Assembly: GCA_003313425.1 (NCBI GenBank)
Contig: NHZP01000011.1
Span: 248,001-312,000, forward strand
DNA length: 64,000 bases
Source: Pseudopyrenochaeta lycopersici
Taxonomy: Eukaryota > Ascomycota > Dothideomycetes > Pleosporales > Pseudopyrenochaetaceae
Reading direction: 5' to 3'
Numbering within the stretch: position 1 is the stretch's first letter; the number at the start of each line of letters is the position of its first letter. Positions 8,421 to 20,613 of this stretch are shown one piece after another. A model generated the notes under the pieces. The model made no database searches, was not told the DNA's origin, and was given only the letters and a program-made list of their open reading frames with translations. The position numbers and the translations under genes were made by a program.

Positions 8421-11198
8421 CTAGAATCCTACAGCGAGCATGAGCCCATAGCCCACGGTAATAATAACAAAGAACGTAATAATCGATGCCGGAACGCCGC
8501 GGGTGAGGAAGTGCTTTACTGCCAGGTATCGCTGACCTGTTCGTTGGTCTTCCATCATGATGGCAGCTACCTTGAGTTAGCACGGCTCTCCATGCGAGAA
8601 GAAAGAGACTTACTCATATTAGGAAATCCACTAGTTGGCAAGCCCATGGCTCCACTCGCCATGAGCACCGCGCCCATAACTAGCAAATTCGGATGCGGCT
8701 CGCTCATGGTCTGCCCCACTTGCTGCACCAGTGGCAGCACAATGAGTGCCGCAACTGTATGACTGATGAAGGTCGCGACCACCAAGATCAACGCACAAAA
8801 CACAACAAGAACCTGATATAAGCTCATACCCTCTACGCTTTCCGTGATGGAACCGGCCATGGTGTGTAGCAGGCCAGAAGAATTGACGGATTTTCCGAGC
8901 GCGAGACCACCGGCAGCGAGAATGATGATGGTCCAGAGAAAGTTGTTGAAATCTTCTTTGGTAAGAATACCTGTGCCGAAAAACAGGACGAGCGGGATGA
9001 TAGCAACGACGCCCATATCTCCAAATATCGGTTCGAGTTGATGACTGACACACCACAGCACAATTGTTACGATGGTGACAATGCTGATGAACCACTGGAC
9101 ACCAGTGAACTTGTCCTTTAGGGGTCGAATGGGAACAATGGTAGTACCGCGGCTAGGCTGGAACGTGACAAGGAGCAAGACCCAGATCGCCAGGATAGAG
9201 ATGATACATACAGGGAGTGCGATGAAGAACCAGACACCCCATGATGGTTCAGGTTGCATGTTTTGGAGTGCGATGAGGTTTTGGGGAGAAGCGATGGGCG
9301 ACGCTGCACCTCCAATGTTGGAGGAGAGCGCGATACCGAGGAGTAATGCCTTAGTCATGTCGGAGTCGGCGGGTAGATTGCGGAGAATTGGCTGTTTTAT
9401 TAGCATGCGTGATGAGTGTTTAGAGGATTCGACATACTTGAATGATAGAGAAGCACAACACCGGCGCGGCGACATTGCTAATCCACATACTCGCAAACAT
9501 AGCGACAAACATATTGACAAGCAAGACAGTCCTCGGCTTCGTCCCAGCCTTACTCAGAACGAGAGTGGCCATCATTTTTGCAATATTGTATTTGGATAGC
9601 GCAGCGGCAATGGTGAATCCACCTAAAAGAAGCATGATGACGGGAGTCCACATGGCGGAGAAAACATAGCTGGCTGCCTGTTTTGAGTCAAGCCTATGGT
9701 GAGGTTTCGTATCACTGCGGACGACATCGAGCGTGACTGCTAAAAAGGGCACAAGAAGGGATGTGACGAATAGTGGTATAGCCTACGGCGATCAGCATTG
9801 AACGAGTGCCACACATATCGTAGCTTACCTCAGTAGCCCACAGCAAACTGACAAAGACAACCATGGCTAAGCAGTTCTGCTGCTCTGGCTTCTCCATAAT
9901 AGGCACCACTAGTAGCACAACGAAAATAGCTATGCAAGCGACTAGCATCCAGAAGGTCCTGCTAATCAGCCATTGTGGGCAGCGATACTTTCCAATTGGC
10001 GTGTCGACCTCCTTCATATCCGACTCGAGGTCGTCTCCTTGACGTCGGATCTTGCCGCCGCGTGTTTCTTGGCCCAAAAGTGTTTGCGTGATGCCAATGT
10101 TGGCCGCTTGCGCTTTGCGTTCGATTCCAATCATTTCTCGCCATACGGTGTTTCGCTCCCATACCACGTGTTCGCGTAGATGGAGCCTCAACTCACGCTT
10201 CGCCTCGGCTACGTCTCCCTTTGTGCAGATTTGGGAATACGCAACTTCCATGCGCTCGAGGTTGCGCGTCAGCCTGTCCATTGTGCTCTGCTGGAATGGA
10301 TAGGCGGGGTAAACGAATTTGTTCAGGTAGTGATTCTTCAGCTTGCGATCTAGGATCTTGTCGTACTTCTTCAGGACCTTTTCGAACCCCGTCTTGTTCA
10401 GCTGGATGAACGATCGCAGCTCACAGAGCGAGACGTAGACGCTGATGGCCCGCTTCTTGAGAGACACTCCCTCGTCATAAAGCGCAGAAAATGCCATGTC
10501 GTTGTAGTCATCAAAGGCTACGCTCGTCTTGCGCTTTGACGAAGCCCAATCATTCGAGGGGGGGATTTCCTCGTCAGTTGTCCGCCTCCTTCGCCGCTGC
10601 TGGCCATCTGGACTCTTTTTGCGCAATCGCGATGTCTCGTTCGCCTCCTCATCCGAATCTTCATCATCCTCGTCAATGTCATCTGTTGTTGACCGCCCAC
10701 TTACTGTGCTGAACGTCCTGGGCCGAACGGGCTGATGGAAACCAATTTGTCTGAACACGCTTCCACTGCGTAGCTTCTTCCCTGGAGGGGCATTCTCCTG
10801 CTCGTGGTTGTATTCTTCTTGTTCTTCCTCATACATCTCCTCATCTTTGATTATAGCATCCAGCTCTGCATAGATCTCAGGCTCCTTGATCTGATAAAAC
10901 GAGACGACTCGCTCCAGCTCAGCGTCGAGGGTATTGGTGAAGATTTTATCGGCGTCTTCGGCACCTCCGTTGAGTAGGGGCGAGGACTCGGCGTCCGTTT
11001 GCGCATTTTTCTGGTTGATTTGGGTCTCGAGATTGTATATTCTGCGGTGTAACACGTGTCAGCAAGCATTCCCTATCGTCCAGCCATGGGTACACATCTA
11101 CTGTGCCAAACGTACTGCTTCTTGAGGTTGCTGTATGCGATGTAGTGGTTGCTCCAGTCCGGCACAGAATTGAACTGCAAGCTGTGAGAGAACTTCAT
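8421..11198 (-). CDS. PHO91: SPX-domain low-affinity phosphate transporter (Pho87/Pho90/Pho91 type)
   Basis: Five exons, 854 aa: 11198-11116, 11041-9829, 9782-9438, 9391-8614, 8566-8421. All junctions are GT-AG and in phase. Residues 1 to about 320 form an SPX domain, beginning with the typical MKFSHSLQFNSVPDW start. The basic segment K-x2-F-x-K-x2-K-K-x-D-K at about 244-256 is the surface that binds inositol polyphosphates in this family. The linker is acidic and arginine-rich. From about residue 390 on it is an SLC13/DASS-type transporter with about a dozen membrane segments, including WATEAIPLFVTSLL and the SNIGGAASP and HTVAALIVLP hairpin motifs. The role is sodium- or proton-coupled phosphate transport in the plasma or vacuolar membrane, regulated through the SPX domain. 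The exact orthologue among Pho87, Pho90 and Pho91 cannot be settled from one sequence. The acceptor of the last intron is CAAGGTAG; the upstream CAAG would shift the frame. Confidence 0.93.
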
Positions 11199-12065
11199 CT
11201 CGTCGGCCTCGCGAAGCTGCTCGAGCTTCTCCCGTCTCTTTTGCTCCCTTTTGCTTCCCCGCGCCGGCGCCTTCGCCCGTGGTGGGTCTGTGTGTGTGGG
11301 TAGTTCTTGAAGCTCAAAGCTTTGCGTGGTCGCAACGTCACCGTGTGGAGAGAAGATGTCCAGGGTGGTGGTGGAGCAGGTTGGAGCAAGGAAAGAACGA
11401 AGGCGAAAGCCGGCAGACGCAAAGCAATGGCTGGCGGTCTAGGTCATGTAGCAACGGAAAGTCAGGTGGAGCTGCGGGCACTTGAAGGGCTGCATCAAGG
11501 ATTCAGTCGTATGGGGATTGGGTGGGTGCTTTTTGGTGCGCGACTTCGCTGGGTGACGAAGCCAAGCTCGCAAACCACATGGGTGGATCGGTTGGCCCTC
11601 CGCAAAACCCCCGTCGACAGCCCCACACCATCAGGGCGCACAAGGATGCACGAACTGATATTGCGTCTCACCTGTCACGAGGCATTGGAAACTAGAATGC
11701 CGTCGTTGGTGTCCCAAATTGCCTGTCTTTCTAAGTCAGAGCCGTTTCGGCGCCTGCACAGAGCGAAGCCACTACGGGCATCTTGGTTAGTATGACGCAC
11801 TTCCGCTAAACCATGCAACATAATCGAGCATAGCCTTCCCGCTTTTGTGGGCAGCCAATCACCAAGAAAAACGTGCGACCCATCAGAACGTCCGAGATAT
11901 CATCACCAAACGGAGAGCATCACGAACAATGGCAAGCACAAGTAGTTTGTGTGCGAAGTAGAAACAGATGTGCTTGATCTTCTTCATCTACATGTATTTC
12001 AGAAGCTCTAAGTTGACGTGAGCACAAGTTCATTCAAACGACGACGATCAACCAAAGTTTGGCAT
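11199..12065. other. Promoter of the phosphate transporter and 3' flank of TRP5
   Basis: 867 bp. The transporter start codon lies at the left edge and the TRP5 stop at the right edge, both genes being on the minus strand. The plus-strand open frame at 11307-11795 overlaps the promoter and has no recognisable content. No repeat or RNA gene noticed. Confidence 0.4.
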
Positions 12066-14522
12066 TTAGACTACAGCATGAGTTAGCCAATGTCACCAAT
12101 AGTAACAGAATCATAGTCACTTACACCTCAGGTCCCAACCAATCTTTGGTCCCAACTTGGGCAGCTCCTCAGCCACGCTTTGAACATCCTTATCACCGCG
12201 GCCAGAAAGGCAGATGACAATGTCTTGGTTCTTGTCCATGGTCTTAGCCAGCTCAATTGCGCCGAAGATGGCATGAGCAGTTTCAAGAGCGGGGATAATG
12301 CCCTCAAGCTGAGAAATGAGACGGAAGCCAATGAAGGCCTCAGCATCAGTGGCTGCGATAAATTTGGCGCGCTCGCTGTCCTTCCAGCTCGACAATTCGG
12401 GACCCACACCTGGGTAGTCGAGACCAGCAGAGACGGAATGTGTGTCGCTGATCTGGCCGTGCTTGTTCTGGAGAACATATGTACGGACACCGTGGAGCAC
12501 GCCCTTAGTACCGGCAGAAAGCGTGGCACTGTGACGGTCCGTATCCACGCCATCACCACCAGCTTCTACACCAAGTAATTTCACAGACGGATCGTTGGCG
12601 AAGGGATAGAACATGCCCACGGCGTTACTGCCGCCGCCAACACAAGCCACAACTGCATCAGGAAGCTTGCCACGCTGCTCCTGCATCTGCTGCTTCGTCT
12701 CATTCCCGATGACCGACTGGAAAGTACGGACAATGGTAGGGAAGGGATGAGGACCAATGGCAGATCCGATGATATAATGCGTAGTGTCGAGGTGGACCAC
12801 CCAGGCACGCAACGCTTCGTTGACGGCATCACGAAGCGTCTGCGAGCCGGCCTCGACAGCAACTACTGAAGCACCAAGAAGCTTGATGCGGAAAACATTC
12901 AAAGCTTGGCGCCTAACATCTTCGGCGCCCATGTAGATGGTACACTTCATACCAAACTTGGCGCACACTGTAGCAGTCGCAACACCGTGCTGACCAGCGC
13001 CAGTCTCGGCAATAATCTCAGTCTTTCCAAGTCTGCGAGCCACGAGGATCTGTCCGAGAGCATTGTTGATCTTGTGACTTCCTGTATGATTCAAATCCTC
13101 GCGTTTGAGCCAGATGTTGGCCCCTCCAGCATGCTCTGTTAGGCGTTCTGCAAGGTGCAAATGCCCAGGACGACCCATCCAATCGTAGTAAGACCGGTAC
13201 TCTTCCCAAAACTTTGGATCGTTAATCGCTTGGCTGAATCCTTTCTCGAGCTCGGAAAGGCAGTCCATAAGCGACTCGGGCACGTATTGGCCACCGAATT
13301 CACCAAATCGAGGGGGATGCGCGTGCTCCTCGTTGAAGCCATTCTGCTCGCCATTGGCGTTGGTGTTCAAAGCCTCCAACTGGTCAGCGAGTCCAGGACC
13401 ATCAGGCGTATCGGCATCAGTGATGACTTTATCGACGTGGACACCGGTAGGCTCCTTGGCCTCGGCCAAACTCTCAATGATGCCGACCTCGCGAGTTGTC
13501 GAGCGACTGCTCTTTCCACAGATCTTGTCGCAGTACTCCTGGACACCCTTCGCGCCCTCTCCAGGTGCGGCATTGATCAGGGTGTTGATGATTTGGCTGC
13601 CGATAACAACACCTTCAGCGATCTTGCCGACGCTTAGAAAGTGATCTCTGGTACTGACGCCGAAGCCCACTGCGGCTGGAACATTGCCGGAGTACTTGTG
13701 GACGCGCTCGAGCAGCTGAGGAAGGGCGGCGTTCAATGTTCCAGTAGCACCAGTGACGCCCATGCGGGAAACCACGTAGATGAAGGAATCAGCGATTTTG
13801 CAAAGGACGCGCATGCGGTGCTCGGAGGTAGCGGGAGCAATCAGAGGGACGTAGGAAAGACTATGCGGACTTATCAGTAGCCATCTCATGAGCCAGTGGT
13901 GAAATGCTCACCCGTAGCTGCGGCAGAAGTTCCTGAAGCGCAGAGCCTCCTCAGGTGGGAGGTCTACCATGATGAAACCATTGGCGCCCGCCTCCTTTGC
14001 ATCTTGAAGCATCTTTTCCTCGCCGTAGCTCAGCAGAGGGTTGTAGTATCCCATGAGCAGGACAGGCGCCTTGAGGCCGCGTTTCCTGGCATCGCGAACC
14101 ATCTGCAGGACATCGGTGGTTGTAACGCCATTCTTGAGGGCTTGCTATAAAAATGCAATATCAGATTAATGCGTAAAAGGATGCGTGGCGAATGAGTCAA
14201 CGTACAGTATTCGCAGTCTGAATCGTAGGGCCGTCGGCAATGGGATCGGTGAAGGGCATGCCGAGTTCAATAATGTCTGATCATGTCAATTGGCTGTCCT
14301 TGCACCTGCAGAGGCCGTAATTGCTCGTTGTACTTACCAGCGCCACCAGCCTCCATTCCCAGCAGGATATCAGGTGTTTCCTGCGCAGTCGGAAAGCCAG
14401 CAGTTACATAGGTGATGAGGGCAGACTGCAATTGCTGTCAGTATGGGGTTGAATTCGCCAGAATGAACACATACCCTGCCCTCCTTCTTGCATTGCGCAA
14501 ACGTCTTCTTGATTCCTTCCAT
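12066..14522 (-). CDS. TRP5: Tryptophan synthase, fused alpha and beta domains
   Basis: Six exons, 726 aa: 14522-14475, 14425-14338, 14276-14206, 14144-13912, 13860-12125, 12070-12066. The enzyme makes tryptophan from indole-3-glycerol phosphate and serine, the last step of the pathway, in the cytosol. The alpha domain (about 1-260) has Glu49 and Asp60, the catalytic acids, in the stretch [14 protein letters not shown]. The beta domain (about 325-726) has the PLP lysine Lys410 in [11 protein letters not shown] and the phosphate loop GGGSNAVG. Length fits fungal fused enzymes (about 700). A linker of about 60 residues joins the domains. The last exon is only 5 nt and encodes Phe plus the stop. 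Without that splice the frame ends a few codons later as RCK, whereas fungal enzymes typically end in WDLRF, so the spliced form is preferred. The upstream frame at 13889 is an intron read-through. Confidence 0.95.
12071..12124 (-). other. Terminal intron of TRP5 preceding a 5-nt last exon
   Basis: 54 nt, donor GTAAGT, branch GCTAAC, acceptor TGTAG. It separates the penultimate exon from a terminal exon TCTAA. Confidence 0.8.
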
Positions 14523-16173
14523 ATTCGTGGTTCGATAGGTTTTTCGGTCGGTAGTGATTGTAGTGTGCTATGGTGCGTATAAGGCACAAATCGAAGTACT
14601 TATGTATGCCAACCGACTGTGAGTCACTGTATACTCGGCCGTAGAGGATCACGGAAGAATTGGAGTGAGTATGAGTCTTGCGCTCATAATTTATTGATGC
14701 CGAAGGCGGAGAGTCGGAAGCAATCTATTCCCCGCATTAGCTTATTTTGGTAAAGCGTCAAATGTCATCCTTCCAGATTCCAGATCGAACAAAGCACCCG
14801 GTAATGCTTCTTTGACCATGCAGGGGTCAATGTCTTTTGAATAACACAATCAGAGAAGTGATTAAATACATTTATGGGGCTGGAACGGTACCTGTAGGTA
14901 TGAGTTTGACCTCTACAGCTCCAGTGACGCCAGCCACCTTCTCGACACATTTACTCGACTATGGCTATTGTCATTGGCTGTCATTGTCCGCGATCTCGTT
15001 GAAAAATCATATGGCCAATTGTATTTACGGCAGAGTACATAATACCAGGCCACAAGAAGGGCTAGTCACCACAACTGTTGATCCCTAGCATGAGTATCGG
15101 CAATCTAGAAGCGGCAACTCGATTGTTGTCCAACTTTTTTTCGATACGTGAAGCGGGCCGTGCATTGATTGTTATGGGCTGTGCATCCTATCATTTCTTG
15201 TCGTACCCATAAGTGCATCCCCAAGATGGGCATAGACCTTTTCACCATTTCTATGTGAGTGCGGCTGCTGCTGATTTTATCAGGATGCACACTTGATATT
15301 GCGGACCTCTTCCGAAATGTTGGCCATTTTGTCGATCATAATAAGCGTTGACGCCTTCCTGAGCGGAACAAATATTGCCCGAATTGAGGAGCCAAAGGCA
15401 TTACCATTAACGAAGTCGATAGAGTGACTTGAATAACTTGTTCAGGTATCTCACTAGAATCTCTTTTGGTGCATTGTACGAGCCACGGTAAAGCATAGCA
15501 GGACAACCTCCTAGTTTGCAAGCCTCCAGAGTTCGGTCCGGTCCCTGCATACAAATAGACCTGAAACCCAATAAAATAGATGGGGTTGGGACTAATTTTT
15601 ATATCAGCTGATTACATCATTTAAGGCGTAACTCTCATGAGTATTACATGTACCCATGCATAATATTAACTTTGATGTGTTCTCCCACTCAATTCGTCAT
15701 TCACTGGCATTTAAACATTAGCAAATTATGGAATCAATACCTCTCCAATCTTTCACCCATTTATTTGCGTTTGTCCTGAAGAATATTAACTTAAGTCCGA
15801 TAGCTTTACTCAGCACGCATCCTTCGCGCATCCCTAACGAGCCCGTCCACCCAACCATCATAAGCGCTAGCAATGATTTCCATTTACGGCAAGCATTTAT
15901 GAAAATCGGAACACGACTTGTCTAAGGCTTCAAACTAGCATTTCGTTGTATGATGTTTGCGAATTGTTAAGCGGACGAGGCATTACGTTAGGCGTGCTGT
16001 GCTGAGAAATCGACATGTCGTTATGGCTACTGCAGCTGAATTAACTGTTGCCTGGAAACAGCAGCATATAAAGAGAAGCCGCGTATTATTTGATATGAAC
16101 TATACAAGACCTCATAAAGTCTCCATTCTATTCTTTGGTTGCCCACCGCTTACAGACCTTCTATTGAGTCAAG
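14523..16173. other. Intergenic region
   Basis: 1.65 kb of AT-rich sequence between divergent genes. Short frames only. A TATAAAG sequence at 16067-16073, about 100 bp before the next start codon, is listed separately. Confidence 0.4.
16066..16073 (+). promoter_or_regulatory. Candidate TATA box
   Basis: ATATAAAG about 100 bp upstream of the ATG at 16174, a normal fungal distance. Inference from sequence and position. Confidence 0.45.
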
Positions 16174-17133
16174 ATGAAGTTTTCTCACACTTTGCTCTCC
16201 TACTTTGTTACCACATCTCTCGCAGTAAACATCCGCACAGTTTATCAATTCCCGAATCCAACATGGCTTGAGAACGTTGCCGCCATGCGCAACGGTTCAC
16301 TCCTCGTCACCGTTATTGGCCGCCCTGAAGTCCACCTCGTCGATCCACTCATCGAACCATCCACAGCTTCCTTGGTTGCATCTTTCCCTAACGCAAATGC
16401 AGTTCTGGGCATTTCCGAACTCTCCAACAATGTTTTTGCGGTCGCAGCGGGAAACGTGACGCCCGCAAATGCCCCTGTCCTCGGCAGCTTTGCCATCTGG
16501 AAGATCGACTTGAGCACGAAGAAAACTAAGATTGAAAAGGTTGCAGACTTGCCAAAAATGGACATGGTGAACGGCGTTGAAAAGCTAAATCCCCACACGC
16601 TACTTCTGGCAGACTCATGGGCTGGTAACATTGTCAGCTTAAACATCAAGACCGGCGCATACCAAGTCGCCCTCTCGGATGCCAGCTTGGCGGCTAATTT
16701 CTCTGTTCCAGCCTTACCACTGGGCGTCAATGGTATCAAGATCCATGAGGGATATCTGTACTATTCGAACACAGTCCAAACCCTCGTCGGCCGTGTTCGC
16801 ATCTCGCCTTCGGGTAAACCTATTGGCCAATTCACCACTCTCGCCTCTGGCCCTAAGATCTCGGTGCCTGACGACTTCGCAGTTGCAAAGGATGGCTCTG
16901 TTTACCTCGCCGGACCAGTCGCTGCGCCGCGGGGCGATACACTCCAACACATAACCCTTGACGGAAGGGTAGAGACAGTGGCGGAGGGTGGAGTGGTCGC
17001 TGGTGCAACTGCAGCAACATTTGGAAGGTCACGCAAGGACAGTTCTGTTGTTTACCTCAGCACAATGGGCGGATTTGGTGCAGATGGAACACCTGCAGCT
17101 GGTGGGAGGGTTGTTGCTGTTACCCTGGCTTGA
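16174..17133 (+). CDS. Secreted six-bladed beta-propeller protein (SMP-30/gluconolactonase-like)
   Basis: Single exon, 319 aa. The first ~18 residues are a cleavable signal peptide (Lys, then a hydrophobic core ending at S-L-A-V). The rest shows repeated propeller-blade strands: ENVAAMRNGSLLVTV, ELSNNVFAVAAG, NPHTLLLADSWAGNIVSLN, VNGIKIHEGYLYYSNT, PDDFAVAKDGSVYLAG and SSVVYLSTMGG. This is the pattern of fungal SMP-30/LRE-like proteins. Some relatives in secondary-metabolite clusters act as hetero-Diels-Alderases, but no such cluster is visible here. The substrate is unknown. Asp and Asn residues in the blade loops (LLADSW, GVNGIK, VPDDFA) sit where this fold binds a divalent metal. Start chosen at the first ATG giving a signal peptide; a candidate TATA box lies 100 bp upstream. 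Confidence 0.85.
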   Translation: MKFSHTLLSYFVTTSLAVNIRTVYQFPNPTWLENVAAMRNGSLLVTVIGRPEVHLVDPLIEPSTASLVASFPNANAVLGISELSNNVFAVAAGNVTPANAPVLGSFAIWKIDLSTKKTKIEKVADLPKMDMVNGVEKLNPHTLLLADSWAGNIVSLNIKTGAYQVALSDASLAANFSVPALPLGVNGIKIHEGYLYYSNTVQTLVGRVRISPSGKPIGQFTTLASGPKISVPDDFAVAKDGSVYLAGPVAAPRGDTLQHITLDGRVETVAEGGVVAGATAATFGRSRKDSSVVYLSTMGGFGADGTPAAGGRVVAVTLA

Positions 17134-19006
17134 GTTCATATTCGTATGCACTGGATGTGTCTCCGGGTTTAAGAATGAGGGCCTAATATCTAATAGATGT
17201 CATGAGAGATATCAAGATTGAGGATCTATATAGAAATTAGCTGTGTAAGAATGGTGCAATTTACTTTGGATAGAACTTTTGTCATGTTCCGAACCACCAC
17301 TCCTTTATCCGTCCTCGTCAGATCTGTAGACAAAAAGCACGTAGCAAGACGGCTCTAACATCCAACGAGGCTATAGTAAACTTAATTGGGAATTTATCGA
17401 GAATGACATGTACGAAATTGGCGTGCAGATCGATTGTAACAGGTGGTAAATGGGAGACTAGCTAGAGTGAGGATGGATGCGTCACGCGATATTTTGAGTG
17501 ACTTCGATCATGCTAAAAGATTTGACTTAGTAGTGAACCTTGTTTTCTACTGAGCTGAATAGGCGCTACAAGATCTAGTGCCATGGTTGAATCAATTTCT
17601 CACTACTTGGATTGAGATGGACATGGACAGCACTGAGAGCCAGTTAGAACAACTATCCCAAGCAGTCATGCTCAAGCGCGTGAAGTCTACATAAGAATAG
17701 TCTGGACCACTAAATTGACCAGCATCAGCGCTTGGCATCAGGCTCATGCATCTTTCAGCATTGCCGAATGCTGCAACATCCCGGGTATATGGTTAAGAAA
17801 TATGAATGACAAGTATAGGTCACGCAGATAACGATACGAGTATGTCCTGCATGCTGACACTGGCAGCAAAGTCAGACCTACATGGAACGAAGCTGACAAA
17901 TTGGAATGCATTCAGAGTGGGATTTAGCGCTCCTGGAAGTCTGTATTCGCGAGCCTTATAAAGCTGCCGTTCAAGAAGCGTGAGTACCTACACCTTTTAT
18001 GCCGAACTGCTCAACGCTGACAAACGAAGACGTAGGCGAATAGTTAGATTCTATAAGCAAAAATAAGCTTTATAAGGCTGCCCGAAATGATGTAAGCCCC
18101 GCGGTAGGATGTCACTCTGTAGCAACGCGCTCGTGCTCCTAGATAACGCATTTGTGACAGTCACAATAACCATGTCTCGTGACTCGTGTGCCGCGACGAT
18201 AGTTGAGGATAGAGTAACATAAGAAGGCTATATGGGGCTATATCTCAAGCAAGGAGGTCGTTAAGAGGCCGTCAACTTGTAGGATGTCTTCGAAGCTCCT
18301 TCCGCGGAAATTGAAGTGAAGTGACTTGGCAGTACGTATCATCAACAGATAGAATGTAGAGTTCGAAATCACTTAGTTCTCACATAACCTACACCTTACC
18401 TGCCAGTCAGCGTCTGTGGCAATTAATTATGGGAAAGTCAGTCCATGACTGCCATACTGCGACGAGGGCGTCCAGATAGCTGTGCAAGCTGATCTATGCT
18501 CTCCATAGGTCAACAGTAAGAAAGTCCAACAGCCTGATGATTGTTGCTAGCGGATTCGGAAGGCTAAAGGCCGAAAGGATGAACGCATCCATTTGAAGGG
18601 TGGGGCAAGAAAAGATCCCCACACGCCAGGACTTGAATCTGGCCCATGGCTCGCAGGGGATTTAACGGTGAGAAGAGAACCGCACCAATGACCAAAAGGA
18701 AGAGGGAGCTTGGCGTGGCCAAATTGCATTACTGCGAGCCTGAGTGGCCCAAGGCTCTCGCGTGCAGGAGAGCCGCATATGCATCATTCTACCAGTGGGA
18801 CGAGCGACCACAACGCCCAACTCATAGTAAAAAAACAAAACAACGACAAATCTATGATCCTCCCAAAGTTTTTGAGTCCCCTTGTGGGACATGATTAGAT
18901 AAAGGAGAAGCGAAACCGTTGGAAGGCAACATGGGTTTTGAGAGCCTCCCTCCTGTGGTGCTTGCGTGCGCCTGTGTGTCCGCACCTGCAAGCACCTGAG
19001 CGCCGT
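17134..19006. other. Intergenic region with possible gene remnants
   Basis: 1.9 kb with no intact gene. Around 17920-18060 a short exon-like frame ending at a GTGAGT donor (17981) and followed by a plausible acceptor (about 18036) suggests a gene fragment, but it cannot be extended. A weak tRNA-like B-box on the minus strand near 18635 does not fold into a cloverleaf. Confidence 0.3.
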
Positions 19007-19599
19007 CTATCGATGCATGGTACATCGGTCCAGCGCGTCCAGTAACTCCGGGCGCTCGGCTAAGGCCTGTCGGGCCTGGGAGTATGTGAACCAGTTCCTT
19101 GATCGCTTGTGCATCTCGGGCCACTGGGCCTCCTGCTTCTCCACGGTGGCTTCGAAGAACTGATACGAGGCCTTGGGGGCCTGAGAGGTGAGTTGGTCTG
19201 CCTTCCGCTTTTCGGGAATGAGGCCAAGGTCGTAGTTGATCTTGCATATTATTCCAGCCTCTTCCCAGGCTTCGCGTTTGGCGGCATCTTGGGCGGTCGC
19301 TTCGTCCAGCTCCCATCCACCCTTGGGGAGGACCCAGCCGCCCCGTCGCGTGGACTGGATGAGGAGCACGTAGTACTTGTCAGCGGAGAGCGGAACCACG
19401 CCCGCGACTAGTCGTTCGCCCTGGGCTCCGTAGCCTGCCGCAAATCAGCCGGATGTCGAATAAAAGCGGTGAGAAAGCGCCAAAAAAAAGTGGACATATC
19501 AAGTCTACAAAGGGAAACGGCGAAGGCCTGGTGAGGCGACTTACGCTGATTCACACGACCTGTGCGGGACTGCATGGGCAGCTGCTGGGTGGCGGCCAT
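19007..19599 (-). CDS. DDP1: Diphosphoinositol polyphosphate phosphohydrolase (Nudix, Ddp1/Aps1 type)
   Basis: Two exons, 160 aa: 19599-19545 and 19434-19007; the intron has a GTAAGT donor and GGCAG acceptor, phase 1. The N-terminal S-R-T-G-R-V-N-Q-R-Y-G-A start and VAGVVPL are typical of the Ddp1/Aps1/DIPP group. The Nudix box spans about residues 57-79. It has eight rather than seven residues between the first Glu and the R-E-A-W-E-E-A-G helix, a spacing I also associate with yeast Ddp1. Expected activity is hydrolysis of inositol pyrophosphates (InsP7, InsP8) and diadenosine polyphosphates, in cytosol or nucleus. It is transcribed divergently from ATE1 about 1 kb away. The domain and splice model are clear; substrate is by family. 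Confidence 0.92.
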
Positions 19600-20613
19600 C
19601 TAGCCGCTGGGCGACCTGAAAGAAAAAAAAAGTCGAGCAGGAGCGACGGGCACCGCTGGCGTGCGAGTCGCCCACCGGAGGCTCAGGGGACTCAAAGGAA
19701 GGGCTTGGGCGCAGGAGCAGAGGCGAGCCAGGCGGTGAAATGAAGCCGAGCAATCAGTAGTGAGGTGGCTTCGCAGTGCTGGGCGAGGAGAGGGAGGGAG
19801 CAAGTGTGAAGGGGAGCAAGTAGGGTGGCGATGGGCTGAGCAAGGCTCAGTCCCGTGGGTGACGGGGCTGAGGATGTTGGAGGAGCCTGCGAGCAGCAAA
19901 GAAATTCGGCATGGTGGATGGATGTTTTAGTAGGTGGTTCGGCTCAGCGACTTTTTGCGTGGGAAACTAAGAGCAGGCGGAGCGTCACTTCTGCTGCCAA
20001 GACCCGCCTGCAAGAAGGGCCATTGTCCGGGGGCCCTGGCGCTGGGGGGCAACAAGGAGCGCAATAAAAAACCCCCGCCAGAAGCCAGAGAAGACGTCGA
20101 TGCATTCCGTTGGCGCCAAAAGACAGGCCACCAACCGCTCCAGCGTGCAGCCCGCTGCGAGCACCAGAGCCGGCGGGGCGCGCAAGACCAGCGCGCCGCT
20201 GCAGCCTCTCTCACCTGCCTGCTACCTGCTCGAATGACGCGCCGGCATTTAAAGGGCGAATTGCCCACTAGAAAACGTGCAATTGCCCCCGTGTAGACGC
20301 TGATCAGATTCCTGGAGCGCTGCCTGCACGCTGCGGTCGTACAGGACTTTCATTGTCGCGGTACCTGACCCCGCGACCGCCTTTCTCCGCTAGGCCCCAT
20401 CCTTTCCCAACACCAGACCGCCCAGCGGCCACCCGACGCCCTCAACCGTCTGCTTTTGGGTGCGAAGAAAAAAAAGGCGGCTATTGTCCAACTCCGTGAA
20501 CGGCTGCCATCAACCTCCGCCGCTCCGCACGCGTGCTCGTTGCAAAAACACGCCAGTTCCGCCGCGAACCAACCCCCACCAGTTAGGCCTGCTCCCACGC
20601 TTATGCTGCCCTC
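19600..20613. promoter_or_regulatory. Divergent promoter region between DDP1 and ATE1
   Basis: About 1 kb, clearly more G+C-rich than the surroundings, with A-runs and CT-rich patches. Several open frames here (for example 19934-20296) are by-products of high GC and have no recognisable content. Probably holds both promoters and 5' UTRs. Confidence 0.5.

Noticed and set aside
12117..12124. TRP5 ending at TGA 12117 without a terminal intron
   Set aside because: It gives RCK instead of the usual ending WDLRF, and GTAAGT-GCTAAC-TAG signals are perfect.
18620..18700. Possible tRNA on the minus strand (B-box-like GATTCAAGTCC)
   Set aside because: No 7-bp acceptor stem or convincing anticodon arm can be built around it, and the T-stem closing pair is mismatched.
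19855..20296. Overlapping frames in the GC-rich DDP1-ATE1 interval
   Set aside because: High GC alone explains them; frames are open on both strands at once and show no domain.
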